Shown: in pieces, positions 31,395 through 40,481 of the stretch
How the letters are laid out: the number at the start of each line of letters is the position of its first letter
How positions within the stretch are numbered: position 1 is the stretch's first letter
DNA from: Caulochytrium protostelioides
Taxonomy: Eukaryota; Chytridiomycota; Caulochytriomycetes; Caulochytriales; Caulochytriaceae
Reading direction: 5' to 3'
Assembly: GCA_003615045.1 (NCBI GenBank)
Contig: ML014178.1
Span: forward strand, 1 to 64,000
DNA: 64,000 nucleotides
Translations under genes and position numbers: made by a program
The notes under the pieces: model-generated
The model's input: only the letters and a program-made list of their open reading frames with translations
The model's database searches: none
Told to the model about the DNA's origin: nothing

Positions 31395-34300
31395 ATGGTC
31401 CACCATTCCCGCGGCGGCGGCGGCAGCAAAAAGGGCGGCCATTCCCGCGGCGACTCGCGGTCGCCCCTCCGCGCCGGGAGCAGCAGCGGCAGCGGCCACC
31501 CAACGCCGCTCGCCACGGCGCGCAGTGGTCCGGCCAGTCCGGCCAAGTCGGCGCCATCCACGGCGCCCGCATCACCCGCCGCCTTCGCCCTCGGTCTGCC
31601 GGACCCGACCTCCGTGTGGGCCGCGCCATCCGCGGCCGTTCCCATGGCCCTGACGCCGTCGGAGCCCGCGGATCCTGCGGTCGACGTGCCGGCCGCGGAC
31701 GGAGATGGCGGTCTGCTGACCGTGGCGCCTTCAGCGGGAGCGGACGCAGAGGCCGAGCCGGAAGCCGAGACGGAGCAGGACGCCGTCAGTGCGCGTTTAC
31801 TTGACGCACACGACGACACCGGCGTGACTGTTGAGCCCGCGGCTGCCGAGCCCACGACTGCCGAACCCGTCGACGCCGCGCTGGTACCGGTGTCGGCGCC
31901 GGAGCCGGATGCCGACGTCGCCGCGGCCCACGACGGCACGCCGTCCGCGTCTGCGGCGCAAACAACCCCTCTTTTTGTCGACCTCGCGGCGTCGTCGTCT
32001 CCAAGCGGGCTCTTGCCGCCTGCACCCGCGGTCCCGCTGCCGGTGAGCTCCGCTGGCGTCAAAGCCGGAGACGGGGCCGACCCCACCGACACCGGTGCCG
32101 CGACGGCGACGGCGACGGCATCCGCGACGGCGACGACGCCCGAGCCGCCGTCGAGCCCGCCCCGGCACACACCCGCGTCGTCGCGTTTGGCATCGCCGCG
32201 GACCTCCTCGATTCCGCGGCGATCCTTGGGCTCTCCCAGCAAAGCCGAGTCGACGCCCGCGTCGCCCGCGATGCGCGCCGAGATGCCGACGACCGAGCCG
32301 ACCCCCGAGGCGTTGAAGCGGCCGCCGCGGTCGCCCTCCAAGATTCCCCTCCGGTCGCCGTCGCGCCAGCGCGGCGTTCCTCGCGGGCGGTCGACAGAGC
32401 CCGACGACCGTGATCCTGACGGCGGTGACGGCGGCGACAGCGACAGCGACGTCGCGTCGTCGCGCCGGACGCCGTCGCCGTCGCCGTCGGGTCGGCGGTC
32501 GTCGCGGAGGTCGTCGGTCGGTCCCGACGTGGCGCGCGAGGACGACGGCGTCCCGACGCGCGCGGCGCCGTCCACGGCGGCATCGCCGCGCCTCTCAGAT
32601 GCTCCGTCGCCCGTTCCGCTGCGCATGGTCTGCATCGAGGGCACCGCCATCACGCCCGCCCCGGCCGTCGCGCCATCGCCAGATCCGCTGGCGCCGGTCG
32701 TCTTCATTTCGTCGTTCGATCTGGCTGCCCGAGCCGCCGCGGCTGCGACGCCATCCTCACCGGCGTCGGCGGTCCCTGCTTCGGCAGCCGACGTCGCCGC
32801 GAGCGATGACAACGCCACGGCGCACCGGCCCGAGCCCACGCACGTGGCGGCCGACGCCTCCGATGCCCATGCCTCCGATTCACTGCCATCGCAGGACGGT
32901 GTGGCGAACGTGGACAAGGATGAAAACTCGACCGACAAGGAGGATCATAGCGAAGACGGACACGATGCATCTGACATCCTGCGTCTTGGCGCAAGCACGA
33001 GCGCGGAGCCTGTTGAAGGCCACCATGACACCAACCGCGTTGGCGATGGGCAGGACGCTGGCAACGCCACTAATCCATCAACCGACGATCATGATGCTCA
33101 GCATGTCAAAAACGAGGACGCCTCAGGGAGCGATGAGAGCAACGGGGATTCCCCCAAGGCGGATCTCCCCGGTGCGGCAGGCATCTCTGACTTGACCGCG
33201 GCGAAACAGTCGTCGGCGCAAGAAACATTGGCTGGCGAGACGTCGGCGCAAGAAACGCCGGCGGAAGAGGCGCCAGCTGAAGCGGTATCATCGGAAGAGG
33301 CGCCAGCGGAAGAGACGCTGTTGCTCGGCAGCGGCGGCGCTATCGGCAGCGGCCTTGCTGCCGACGGCCTGGACTCCGACGCGGAAACATCGGCACAGCC
33401 TGTCCCGCCCCATGACGTGGCGGCGACGCCGCCGGCGCCGCCCGCGGCCGCCGTAGCGGAAGACGCTGAGCTCGCCACATCGTCGTCGTCGAGCCTCGGC
33501 CTCATCACCACCATGCCTGCCGGCGCGTCGAACATCGCCGGTGGACCTTTCGAGGTGGCGATGGCGAGCCAGGGCGTGGTCGATATGGGCGACGCCTTGA
33601 CAGCGTCTGATCCGTTTGATGCCACCCCGTCGGCGTCGTGGCCGTCCTCGCCTGATGCAGAAGCCGCAGCCGACGCTGCAGCCGAGCCCCAACTTACGAC
33701 TAGGGCTTCGCTGCCGGCTGAAGAACCGGCAGCAGCTTCGTTGTCGCCTTCATCTCCGCCGTCGCCACCATCGCCACCGGCTGAGGCGGCGGCCGTGGCG
33801 CAGTTGGATCCCTCGGCCGAAGCCGAAACGGCGGTCATTCACCCAGCGGACGCTGCGCCGTCGTCCCCGTCGTCGTTGTCATCGGCAGCCTCCTCGCTGG
33901 GCGAAGTCAACGAAGGGTCGTTCCATACGGGTGCCGCGGGAATGAGCCATGCGGAAGTCTCGCACATGAACATCAGCTTTGTCGATGACGGCAGCAGCAT
34001 CCACTCGAGCGGCGGCGGGCAGCGCCGGCTGTCGGTGCCCGACGACCATGAGCGGCCGTCCCTCGATTCGGAATCGCTCGTCGTCGAGGCGGAAGGCCAG
34101 ACGCTGCGCGGCGACCTGGCCTCGGTGTCGGCCCCGCACAGCGGCACCAGCCCGCCGCATCCTGACCATGACCACGGCGATGACCATGGCCACGGCCTTG
34201 GCCACGACCCGGAGGCCACACCGCCGCCCGCCGGATTCCACTCCTTCTTAGACGACACGATCGCCGTCGAGTCTGATTCATACCTCGGCCCCATATCGCC

Positions 34301-36296
34301 CACAGACGACGTCGACGCGGCCAGTGCGCGTCCGCATCGCCGGGTGGACGCCCGGACGGACGCCGCCCAGGAGTCCCTGGAGTCCCTGGAGTCCCTGGAG
34401 GCGCGTCGGGATGCCGAGAGCGCCGCCCCGCCTCCAGACGGCCACGAGCGACCGTCAACGGAGCGTAATCCGCAGGCGTCGGTCTCGTCCCCAAGCGCGG
34501 GAGCTGCGGAGCCCGTAGAAGCCGCGGCACCCGCTGAGGCCCATGCCGGCCAGAGCGACGCGGCTGCCGGCGCCTTCGCTGAACTCGACATCCACGCCGC
34601 ACTGCAGCGATTCTCGGAAATGGACGACGCCGACAGGGCCGACGATGCCGACGGCGACGCGTGGCTTGGCGCCAGCTCCGATATCCTTGCGGCGACCCAG
34701 CATGCCAACGCGCTGGGCGCTGTCTCCGGCGCTCTTGACGGCGCCTTCGACGGTGATACGGAGGAGACGGCGGAACGTGCCGCGGACAATGGTCGTGACC
34801 ACCCCTCAACTGATGTTCCTGCGTCCCTGACGACGGCCACCGAAGCCGATGACGTGGTTTCCCAGCTAAGCGACGAATTGCTCAGCGAGGTGGCGTCTGA
34901 CGAGCCCGCTGCTTTGGAACCCGCCCGGCTGGTCGACCAAGACCGCGCGTCTTCGACGCCGTCACCGTCTTCGTCACCGTCTTCGTCGCCATCGCCATCG
35001 CCGAGCATACCCCCTGACGCGCTAGCGTTGGCGGCGGCCGACGTGGTCGATGCGATGTTGGACGACGTGATCACTGACGCCGTCAACGACGTCGCCGACG
35101 CGGCGGTCCCGAAGACGTTTACGCGTCATGCGGCAGCCCCTGCAGCGCCCGCAGCGCTGCCCACCATCGCACCAGCGGCGACCGATGCCAAGGGGAACGA
35201 CGTGACACCCGGGGACGGGAAGGCTCCAACAGATCTGCCCGGCACGGCGTCGCTGCCCGTGGCCACCCCGGTGGCCGCACCCCTGGCCGCGCCGCCGCCC
35301 GTGGACGCCGCGTCGTCGTCTTCGTCTGGCTCCGACTGGAACGCCGACATCGATGCGGCCGCCGACGCCGACGCCGCGCCGCCGACCGCGCGGCCCCTGA
35401 CACCCGACGCGCGCCTCGTGCGCCGGCTGTCGCCGCGTGCCGGCCGTCAGCCTGCTCCAACTCCGGCCCCGGCCGCCGGGCGTGTCACGGCGCCCCCGGC
35501 GCCCGCGAGCGTGCTCACGGCGCCGCCCGACGCCGCTGGCGCAGGGTTGACCGTGACGGCTGCCGTGCCGCCGCCGTCAGCCGCGGCGCTGTCGTCGGCG
35601 GCGGCGGCGTCAGGCGGCGCTCCGTCGCCGGGCCTGTGGCGCTCGCGCCCGCCGACGCGCCGGCCGTCGCACGAGACGGCGCGGCCCGAGCTGGCGCGGC
35701 TGCGGCAGCTGTCATATGCGTCCGTGGCGGGCGACCGCGTCGCGTCCGTGCACGCGCTGCTGCGGCTGCCCGACGACGATGACGACGCGCACGTCGACGG
35801 CGACGCCGTGTATGTCGCGCTGCTGCTGCGCCTCGCGGCGGTGAAGCAGCGCGTGAAGCAGCTCGTCGCGGAGAAGCGCCCGTTGACTCCGTCCGCGACG
35901 CTGACGCCGGTCGATGCGGCCGACGACTGGCAGGCCATGCTCGCCGACGCGCTCGCGACCCTGACGGCGTCCGTGCAGCGCGCGAGCGAAGAGGCGACGT
36001 ACTCGCTTTCGGCACAGATTGCCCATGTGCAGGAGGCCATCGACGGGGCTGTCGAGGCCAACGTGCATCCATATTCCTCGGCGGCCGCCTCGGATGCCGC
36101 GCTGCACCATCTCCAGCAGGCCAACCAGCAAGCGGAAGCCGACATCAGCGCGCTATCCCGCTCGCAGGCTCTGTGGCAAGCGAAGCCTGTCGACCTCTCG
36201 CTCGCCACCGTCGGCCGCGTGCTGGCCGCGAACATGCTGGAGCTGTCCCTTCTGCTGGTGGCGTCGTTCGCGCTGCAGATCGCGCGGATCGTGTAA
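31395..36296 (+). CDS. Very large acidic disordered protein with a C-terminal membrane anchor
   Basis: The 1633-residue frame starts at ATG 31395. Residues 1 to about 1300 are disordered and rich in Ala, Asp, Glu, Ser and Pro. They include a basic Ser/Arg/Pro stretch, repeats of the ETSAQETPAEEAPAE type near residues 610-645, and three tandem SLE triplets near residue 995. The last 200 residues are ordered: helices around YVALLLRLAAVKQRVKQLV and SAQIAHVQEAIDGAVEAN, then a terminal hydrophobic segment (MLELSLLLVASFALQIARIV) ending at the stop. This is the layout of a tail-anchored protein facing the cytosol from the ER, Golgi or mitochondrial outer membrane. No domain is recognised. Since the frame is uninterrupted over 4.9 kb and ends in a clean anchor, the gene is probably real. 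Confidence 0.65.
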   Translation: MVHHSRGGGGSKKGGHSRGDSRSPLRAGSSSGSGHPTPLATARSGPASPAKSAPSTAPASPAAFALGLPDPTSVWAAPSAAVPMALTPSEPADPAVDVPAADGDGGLLTVAPSAGADAEAEPEAETEQDAVSARLLDAHDDTGVTVEPAAAEPTTAEPVDAALVPVSAPEPDADVAAAHDGTPSASAAQTTPLFVDLAASSSPSGLLPPAPAVPLPVSSAGVKAGDGADPTDTGAATATATASATATTPEPPSSPPRHTPASSRLASPRTSSIPRRSLGSPSKAESTPASPAMRAEMPTTEPTPEALKRPPRSPSKIPLRSPSRQRGVPRGRSTEPDDRDPDGGDGGDSDSDVASSRRTPSPSPSGRRSSRRSSVGPDVAREDDGVPTRAAPSTAASPRLSDAPSPVPLRMVCIEGTAITPAPAVAPSPDPLAPVVFISSFDLAARAAAAATPSSPASAVPASAADVAASDDNATAHRPEPTHVAADASDAHASDSLPSQDGVANVDKDENSTDKEDHSEDGHDASDILRLGASTSAEPVEGHHDTNRVGDGQDAGNATNPSTDDHDAQHVKNEDASGSDESNGDSPKADLPGAAGISDLTAAKQSSAQETLAGETSAQETPAEEAPAEAVSSEEAPAEETLLLGSGGAIGSGLAADGLDSDAETSAQPVPPHDVAATPPAPPAAAVAEDAELATSSSSSLGLITTMPAGASNIAGGPFEVAMASQGVVDMGDALTASDPFDATPSASWPSSPDAEAAADAAAEPQLTTRASLPAEEPAAASLSPSSPPSPPSPPAEAAAVAQLDPSAEAETAVIHPADAAPSSPSSLSSAASSLGEVNEGSFHTGAAGMSHAEVSHMNISFVDDGSSIHSSGGGQRRLSVPDDHERPSLDSESLVVEAEGQTLRGDLASVSAPHSGTSPPHPDHDHGDDHGHGLGHDPEATPPPAGFHSFLDDTIAVESDSYLGPISPTDDVDAASARPHRRVDARTDAAQESLESLESLEARRDAESAAPPPDGHERPSTERNPQASVSSPSAGAAEPVEAAAPAEAHAGQSDAAAGAFAELDIHAALQRFSEMDDADRADDADGDAWLGASSDILAATQHANALGAVSGALDGAFDGDTEETAERAADNGRDHPSTDVPASLTTATEADDVVSQLSDELLSEVASDEPAALEPARLVDQDRASSTPSPSSSPSSSPSPSPSIPPDALALAAADVVDAMLDDVITDAVNDVADAAVPKTFTRHAAAPAAPAALPTIAPAATDAKGNDVTPGDGKAPTDLPGTASLPVATPVAAPLAAPPPVDAASSSSSGSDWNADIDAAADADAAPPTARPLTPDARLVRRLSPRAGRQPAPTPAPAAGRVTAPPAPASVLTAPPDAAGAGLTVTAAVPPPSAAALSSAAAASGGAPSPGLWRSRPPTRRPSHETARPELARLRQLSYASVAGDRVASVHALLRLPDDDDDAHVDGDAVYVALLLRLAAVKQRVKQLVAEKRPLTPSATLTPVDAADDWQAMLADALATLTASVQRASEEATYSLSAQIAHVQEAIDGAVEANVHPYSSAAASDAALHHLQQANQQAEADISALSRSQALWQAKPVDLSLATVGRVLAANMLELSLLLVASFALQIARIV

Positions 36297-37209
36297 GCGC
36301 CTCATCCTATGTCCTCTGCGATCATTTTGAAGCGGATACCATCTGGGTAGAGGCGATGGGTGAGCCGGCAGTTGGGTGTGGCCTTGTTGCTGTCGCAGCA
36401 ATTTGTTTCGATGAAAGGAATTGGTTTTTTCATATGGCTCTATGGCTTGCAGCCCTGCCGGAGGACGCTGTCCGATCCCCGATGGACCGAAGGCTATCGG
36501 CGTTGTCGTTGTCCTTCTGATTTTCTCTCGAATGCCTGCCGCGTGGATGTCTAAGGGCGAAGCGGGGCCTAAGTGGGACCAGGGTGCGACCGCCACTATC
36601 AACGCCATTCGTCTGCCCGCGGCTAAGCCCCGCCGACTGCGGCGTTAGTCTTCGGCTGTCGGCAACACGGACGGGGACACGCGGAGGCGCCGACAGGTGA
36701 CCCGACCGTCGCTCACGCCTCGAATGCGAGACGCGACGGCCCTCACGTATGCCGAGCACGCCGCCAGCATGTGGACAAGACAGCGTCTCCGCCGTGCGGG
36801 ATACCTGGACGCCTCGAGCAGGCGACTGCCCGCCTGCATCACGCCTGCCCAGCGCCCCACTCCGACGCCGCGCCCCCGTCGTTGCGCGCTTCCGCTCGGC
36901 ACGTGCATATTTCACCACGGCGACGCCACGGCATTGTGGCATTTTGGCCCTTCTGCTTCTGCGCGCTGAACGCCGCACCATCAGCCCACGCTTGAAACCC
37001 TCGGCCACGCCGCTGCTTCATCTCGAGGACGCGCCCCTGCTCACTCAGGCATCGTGTCACCGGAATCCCTGTAACTGGAATCCGCTACCAAAGCGGCATC
37101 GAACCATCAGAAAACTCCGCTCGTCCGGCCCTTTCCCGGAGTGTGCACCCCTCGATCCATCCGCTTATCGACAGGAATCCCCATCGGTCTCAATTGATTC
37201 GCCGTCAAG
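36297..37209. other. Intergenic region upstream of mL41
   Basis: The first 200 bp are less G+C-rich and T-rich, as expected for the 3' UTR of the upstream gene. No supported frame is seen in the remainder. Confidence 0.45.
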
Positions 37210-37794
37210 ATGCCTCGGCCCAGCGGCAGGGGTCCGATGACCATGACCCGCGGCGCGGCCCGTGGCGTCGTCTTCACCGGCAAGGATGGCAACAAGAACT
37301 ACTACAAGGGCACGCGCTCGGGCCGGATGGGCCACTGGACGCGTAAGGGCCGCTACATCGTCGAGCCGCAGCAGAAGCGGCAGTGGATCGTGCCGCCACT
37401 GGACACCTTCAAGCTGACGCCGTATGTCGCGCCGCCCGTCGATGCCGACGGCAAAATCGTGCCCGAGCAGGAGGCCAAGTATACGGCGGAGCGCACGCAC
37501 TCCGTGCTGGACTACTTCCCCGCGCAGCCGTCAGTGGACGAGCAGGCCGCGTTCGCGCAACAGGGCGTCGAGGGCGAGCTTTATGAGCGATGCCGCCGCC
37601 AAGCCCTGCGCGTCGTCGAGCTGGCTAAGCTCTCCGCATCGGAGCACCAGGAGCGCCGCATCGTGATGGCCGACCGCTTGTGGCAGCGCATGGTCCACCA
37701 GAAGCTCGAGCAGCAGGTCTTGCGCGGGCCGCTCCGCGATCACGAGCTTGCGCGCGCGCTCCCGGCCTATGCAAAGACGGCTTCGCCCAACTAG
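37210..37794 (+). CDS. MRPL27: Mitochondrial large-subunit ribosomal protein mL41 (yeast MRPL27)
   Basis: The 194-residue protein has the mL41 core near its N-terminus: GNKNYYKGTRSGRMGHWTRK (close to residues 28-47) and then YIV and VPPLDTFKLTPYVAPPV. These are hallmark blocks of the fungal MRPL27/animal MRPL41 family, which sits on the mitoribosome large subunit. A basic start (PRPSGRGPMTMTRGAARG) can act as the import signal. A C-terminal helical extension of about 100 residues makes it longer than the animal protein. The ATG at 37210 is the only start upstream of the core. The stop is followed after three bases by a perfect palindrome. Confidence 0.9.
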   Translation: MPRPSGRGPMTMTRGAARGVVFTGKDGNKNYYKGTRSGRMGHWTRKGRYIVEPQQKRQWIVPPLDTFKLTPYVAPPVDADGKIVPEQEAKYTAERTHSVLDYFPAQPSVDEQAAFAQQGVEGELYERCRRQALRVVELAKLSASEHQERRIVMADRLWQRMVHQKLEQQVLRGPLRDHELARALPAYAKTASPN

Positions 37795-37797
37795 CGA

Positions 37798-37815
37798 ACG
37801 ACGCCATGGCGTCGT
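37798..37815. repeat. Perfect 18-bp palindrome just after the mL41 stop
   Basis: ACGACGCCATGGCGTCGT is its own reverse complement and lies three bases after the TAG of mL41. It could form a hairpin in the mRNA 3' UTR or be a protein site; no role is shown. Confidence 0.8.
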
Positions 37816-38246
37816 AATAGTCTCCACGCTTGTATATATACATATCACATTCTTCCCTCATCGACGATGCTACGAACGACCCTCTGCAAGAGGTAACCCG
37901 ATGCGATGAGTGCTGCGACGCGACGCCCGCAATCGATGCGGAATCGGCAATCGTCGGCGTCGTCGGCCGCAACACGGCTTTCTCGATCTTGATGACGAAC
38001 TACAGGCCCTGCATCGGTCGCTTGTGCGTGTTTTCCTGGCGCGTGAGCCGCTGCCTCATCCGTTCCGGATTGTGATGGGGCACACGTTCGAGACGAGCAT
38101 GCCGCTGCTGGCCCGTGCTGGGAGCTCGCATCCGCGGCTGATACGGCTGCTGAGCACCTCAAACATCTGGCGATCGTGCCAGATGTTCGATGAAGAATCG
38201 CATACATGTTGTGCAGATTAATCGGCGTTCCAGGGTCCAAAAGTAG
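37816..38246. other. Intergenic stretch between mL41 and the A+T-rich island
   Basis: It begins with TATA repeats (TGTATATATACATA near 37832), probably 3' UTR, then returns to mixed composition. A frame at 37910-38221 on the plus strand is not convincing. Confidence 0.4.
38162..38187. repeat. Inverted repeat, 10-bp arms with 6-nt centre
   Basis: AACATCTGGC and GCCAGATGTT are exact reverse complements separated by GATCGT. It lies about 60 bp before the left edge of the coding-like sequence on the minus strand. Confidence 0.8.
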
Positions 38247-38458
38247 TCAGTGACTTGGCATCGCGATTTCAAGGCGCCGCTGTAGTAGCAATCGCAGTTC
38301 AGCATCCGCTCGGCGTTCCGCCGCGAGCCAAGCCAGTTCCGCCTCTACCATGCACTGGCATAACACCGGCAGCAACGGCAGCGCCCCCCGGCTTGCGGCA
38401 CCGTACTCGATTTGCGTGATTCGGCTAACGAAGCACGTGTCCTGGCAAAGCCTCGCTG
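38247..38458 (-). pseudogene. Coding-like fragment of host composition, left flank of the A+T-rich island
   Basis: The minus-strand frame reads sensibly from about 38458 to a stop at 38247 (VSRITQIEYGAASRGALPLL, then CMVEAELAWLAAERRADAEL). Its upstream end meets a poly-T tract followed by TTTTCTCAG on the minus strand, which looks like a splice acceptor. It may be the last exon of a gene whose other exon lies beyond the island, or debris of a broken gene. Function unknown. Confidence 0.3.
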
Positions 38459-38469
38459 AGAAAACCGAA

Positions 38470-40205
38470 CGATCCAAAATAAAAAAAAAAATAAAAACGA
38501 TATTGACGAGCATCTTCCGGCAATCGTGAACAACCAGGAGACGATCAATAAATCCCTCCGAGAAGTCAGGCATCTGGCTCGTAACCTCCATGATTTCACA
38601 TCGGAAGAAAACGGTCGACCTAGGTCTAGTGGCCGAAATGACTCGGCAGCACGATTATTTAAAAAGGTTAGAAAAAGATCAGGCGGCTCCAGAAGATCTG
38701 GAAGAACGAAGTGCCGCACTTGAAACAACAATTTGCAAAATTCTTGCTGTCATCGACGTGTGGCAAAAACTTATACTGCGGACGAGTAAAATCGTGGCGT
38801 TAACTGAGTTACTCGAAGCACACAAGTTTTACATTGACTTTTGGTCAGAGAACTCTGACTGGTTTTCGCAAGCCTTCAAGATCCTGAAGTGGAAATTTGA
38901 AAAAGCTGCCGAACTCTTGGAATTCGAAGATGGTTTGAAGATGGTTTATATAGATGGTTGAGGATGAATGAAGATGGTTGAAGATGAAGATAGTTTGAAA
39001 GCGCTAGTAACGGCAGACGCGGATTTCGATGTTCAAATGGGAACGCTTCCGGATGCGGAAGTGACTGTGAATCCCGAAGCGTATCCTGAAGCGAATCCAG
39101 AAGCGAATCCAGAAGCCAATCAAGAAGATACGAATACGGCTCCAAAGTTGACGAGGATTAAGGAAACAACGTTTTATAGGGAACTTAACGATGCTTTAGG
39201 CCTCCGTGAGCACAAGACACAACACGCTCCCGATCAGTCTGTTAAAACTTATCCAAATCTCGAGTTGACAGTAAACCAAAGGCTCCAGGAACTCGCTGCC
39301 AAGATTGATTACCTCCAGTCCCGCCTTGAAGTTGAACGGAAAAGTGCCGGAACCAGTTCATTGCAATCTTTTATGAGATTATCCGCCGTACGGGCAAATG
39401 AATCATTTTAAGGATGAGTTATGCTATGGATAAAGAAAAAAACCCACCGTCCGGCATTTTTCACGAATTAAAACTCTCCTGAAGAATGTACGCAGTGCGC
39501 GAAGTGAAAAGAAAAATGTCGATGCAATTCAGTCCGATCTAGACGACGCCATTAGGGAGCTCAATGCCGCACACCCCTACAGAACTTCACCGCATCCACC
39601 AGAGGCTTCTCAATAACAAGGAGAGAGTTTCCATCAGTACTTCTCATTCAGGAGCGGCTACTTCTTTATCTGGTCTCGCTACGAAATTCCAGGAAGTCCA
39701 GAAGATCTTCGAGACATTGGTTGAACCAGCATCTTCTTTAATTCACTTTAAAACACTGAACGACCAGAATGTCAATCGTGTCCACGTCGAAAGTCCAGTG
39801 CCTGATTCCACTGCAGCCAGCTGGAAAGCATCGGACGACCCGACGACGACTGTCAATCCTGACAACACCAAAAGTTCAGTCTCCACGCCATCTGCGAACA
39901 CAGAAAATGCCAAGAACTGGTTCGATGACTTCATGAGCGATACAGATAATATCTACCGTCGATATGATATTGTGTCAGCCAGCAAGCTCAACGATTGCTG
40001 GTTGACTCAACGCACCACAGATGCGTGGCGTCCCCGCTCCATCAGAACAGCATCAACCCTCAAAGCGAATCTTTGGCGGCTACGTTTGACATCGAGTTTT
40101 TCGAGGGCCATCTTGCTGCGTAACCACTCTCTCTTCGGTACTAATTTCATATTCTATATATTTCACGTATGTTCTATATACATGCCCTCCCTGGTGATGA
40201 CCTGA
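38470..40205 (+). pseudogene. Broken low-G+C coding sequence for a coiled-coil-like protein
   Basis: Plus-strand sequence with clear protein character runs through this interval but shifts frame. About 38490-38610 is one frame. 38590-39411 is a second frame, interrupted by TGA GGA TGA at 38959-38967. About 39434-39616 is a third frame (for example SARSEKKNVDAIQSDLDDAI). 39616-40205 returns to the first frame (KFQEVQKIFETLVEP and NAKNWFDDFMSDTDNIYRRY). Residues are rich in Lys, Glu, Asn and Leu with heptad-like spacing, and a PEANPEAN repeat is present. Base and codon use differ sharply from the neighbouring genes. No GT/AG pairs repair the breaks sensibly, so I call it a decayed gene; sequencing indels are the alternative. 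No homolog recognised. Confidence 0.5.
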
Positions 40206-40364
40206 CACGAACTCCGGAATGAGGAACCCCCGCAGCATCTCGCTGACGAGATGCGAATTAGCCTCCGGGCTCACGCGGTCGTCCTCAATCAGGATATTCA
40301 GCTGCGCCACGTCGTCCTGAATCTCCTGGAGGGGCCTGTTCGTCGACGATGTCGTCGACCGCAT
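40080..40364 (-). pseudogene. Coding-like fragment of host composition, right flank of the A+T-rich island
   Basis: The minus-strand frame from ATG 40364 gives about 94 codons. The first 60 look like real protein (PLQEIQDDVAQLNILIEDDR, then SHLVSEMLRGFLIPEFVSG) with host-like codons, and the rest fades into A+T-rich DNA. The block resembles, loosely and from memory, the part of FPL/CLEC16A-type proteins with a leucine-rich LND-I and FL-P pattern; this is weak. It could be an exon continuing into the fragment at 38247-38458 across the island, or a relic. It lies 118 bp beyond the stop of the MAPKKK gene on the same strand. Confidence 0.3.
40235..40254. repeat. Perfect hairpin, 8-bp arms with 4-nt loop
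   Basis: GCATCTCG and CGAGATGC flank CTGA. The hairpin lies inside the minus-strand fragment near the right edge of the A+T-rich island. Confidence 0.75.
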
Positions 40365-40481
40365 CACTCGCCGTCACATCCACGCAACAGAACCACAAGG
40401 GCAAAAGGATCAAGACAGCGCATGGAGGACATTTCTCGCCATGCCGTGCCATGCAAGGAATCGATGCGCCGTCGGCACGGG

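Noticed and set aside
37081-37125. tRNA-like B box (GGTTCGATGCC on the minus strand)
   Set aside because: The flanking bases do not form a T-arm stem and no A box or acceptor stem follows.
38876-39145. Minus-strand Leu/Ser-rich frame in the A+T-rich island
   Set aside because: It is the mirror of the PEANPEAN-type repeat on the plus strand, which is the better coding strand.
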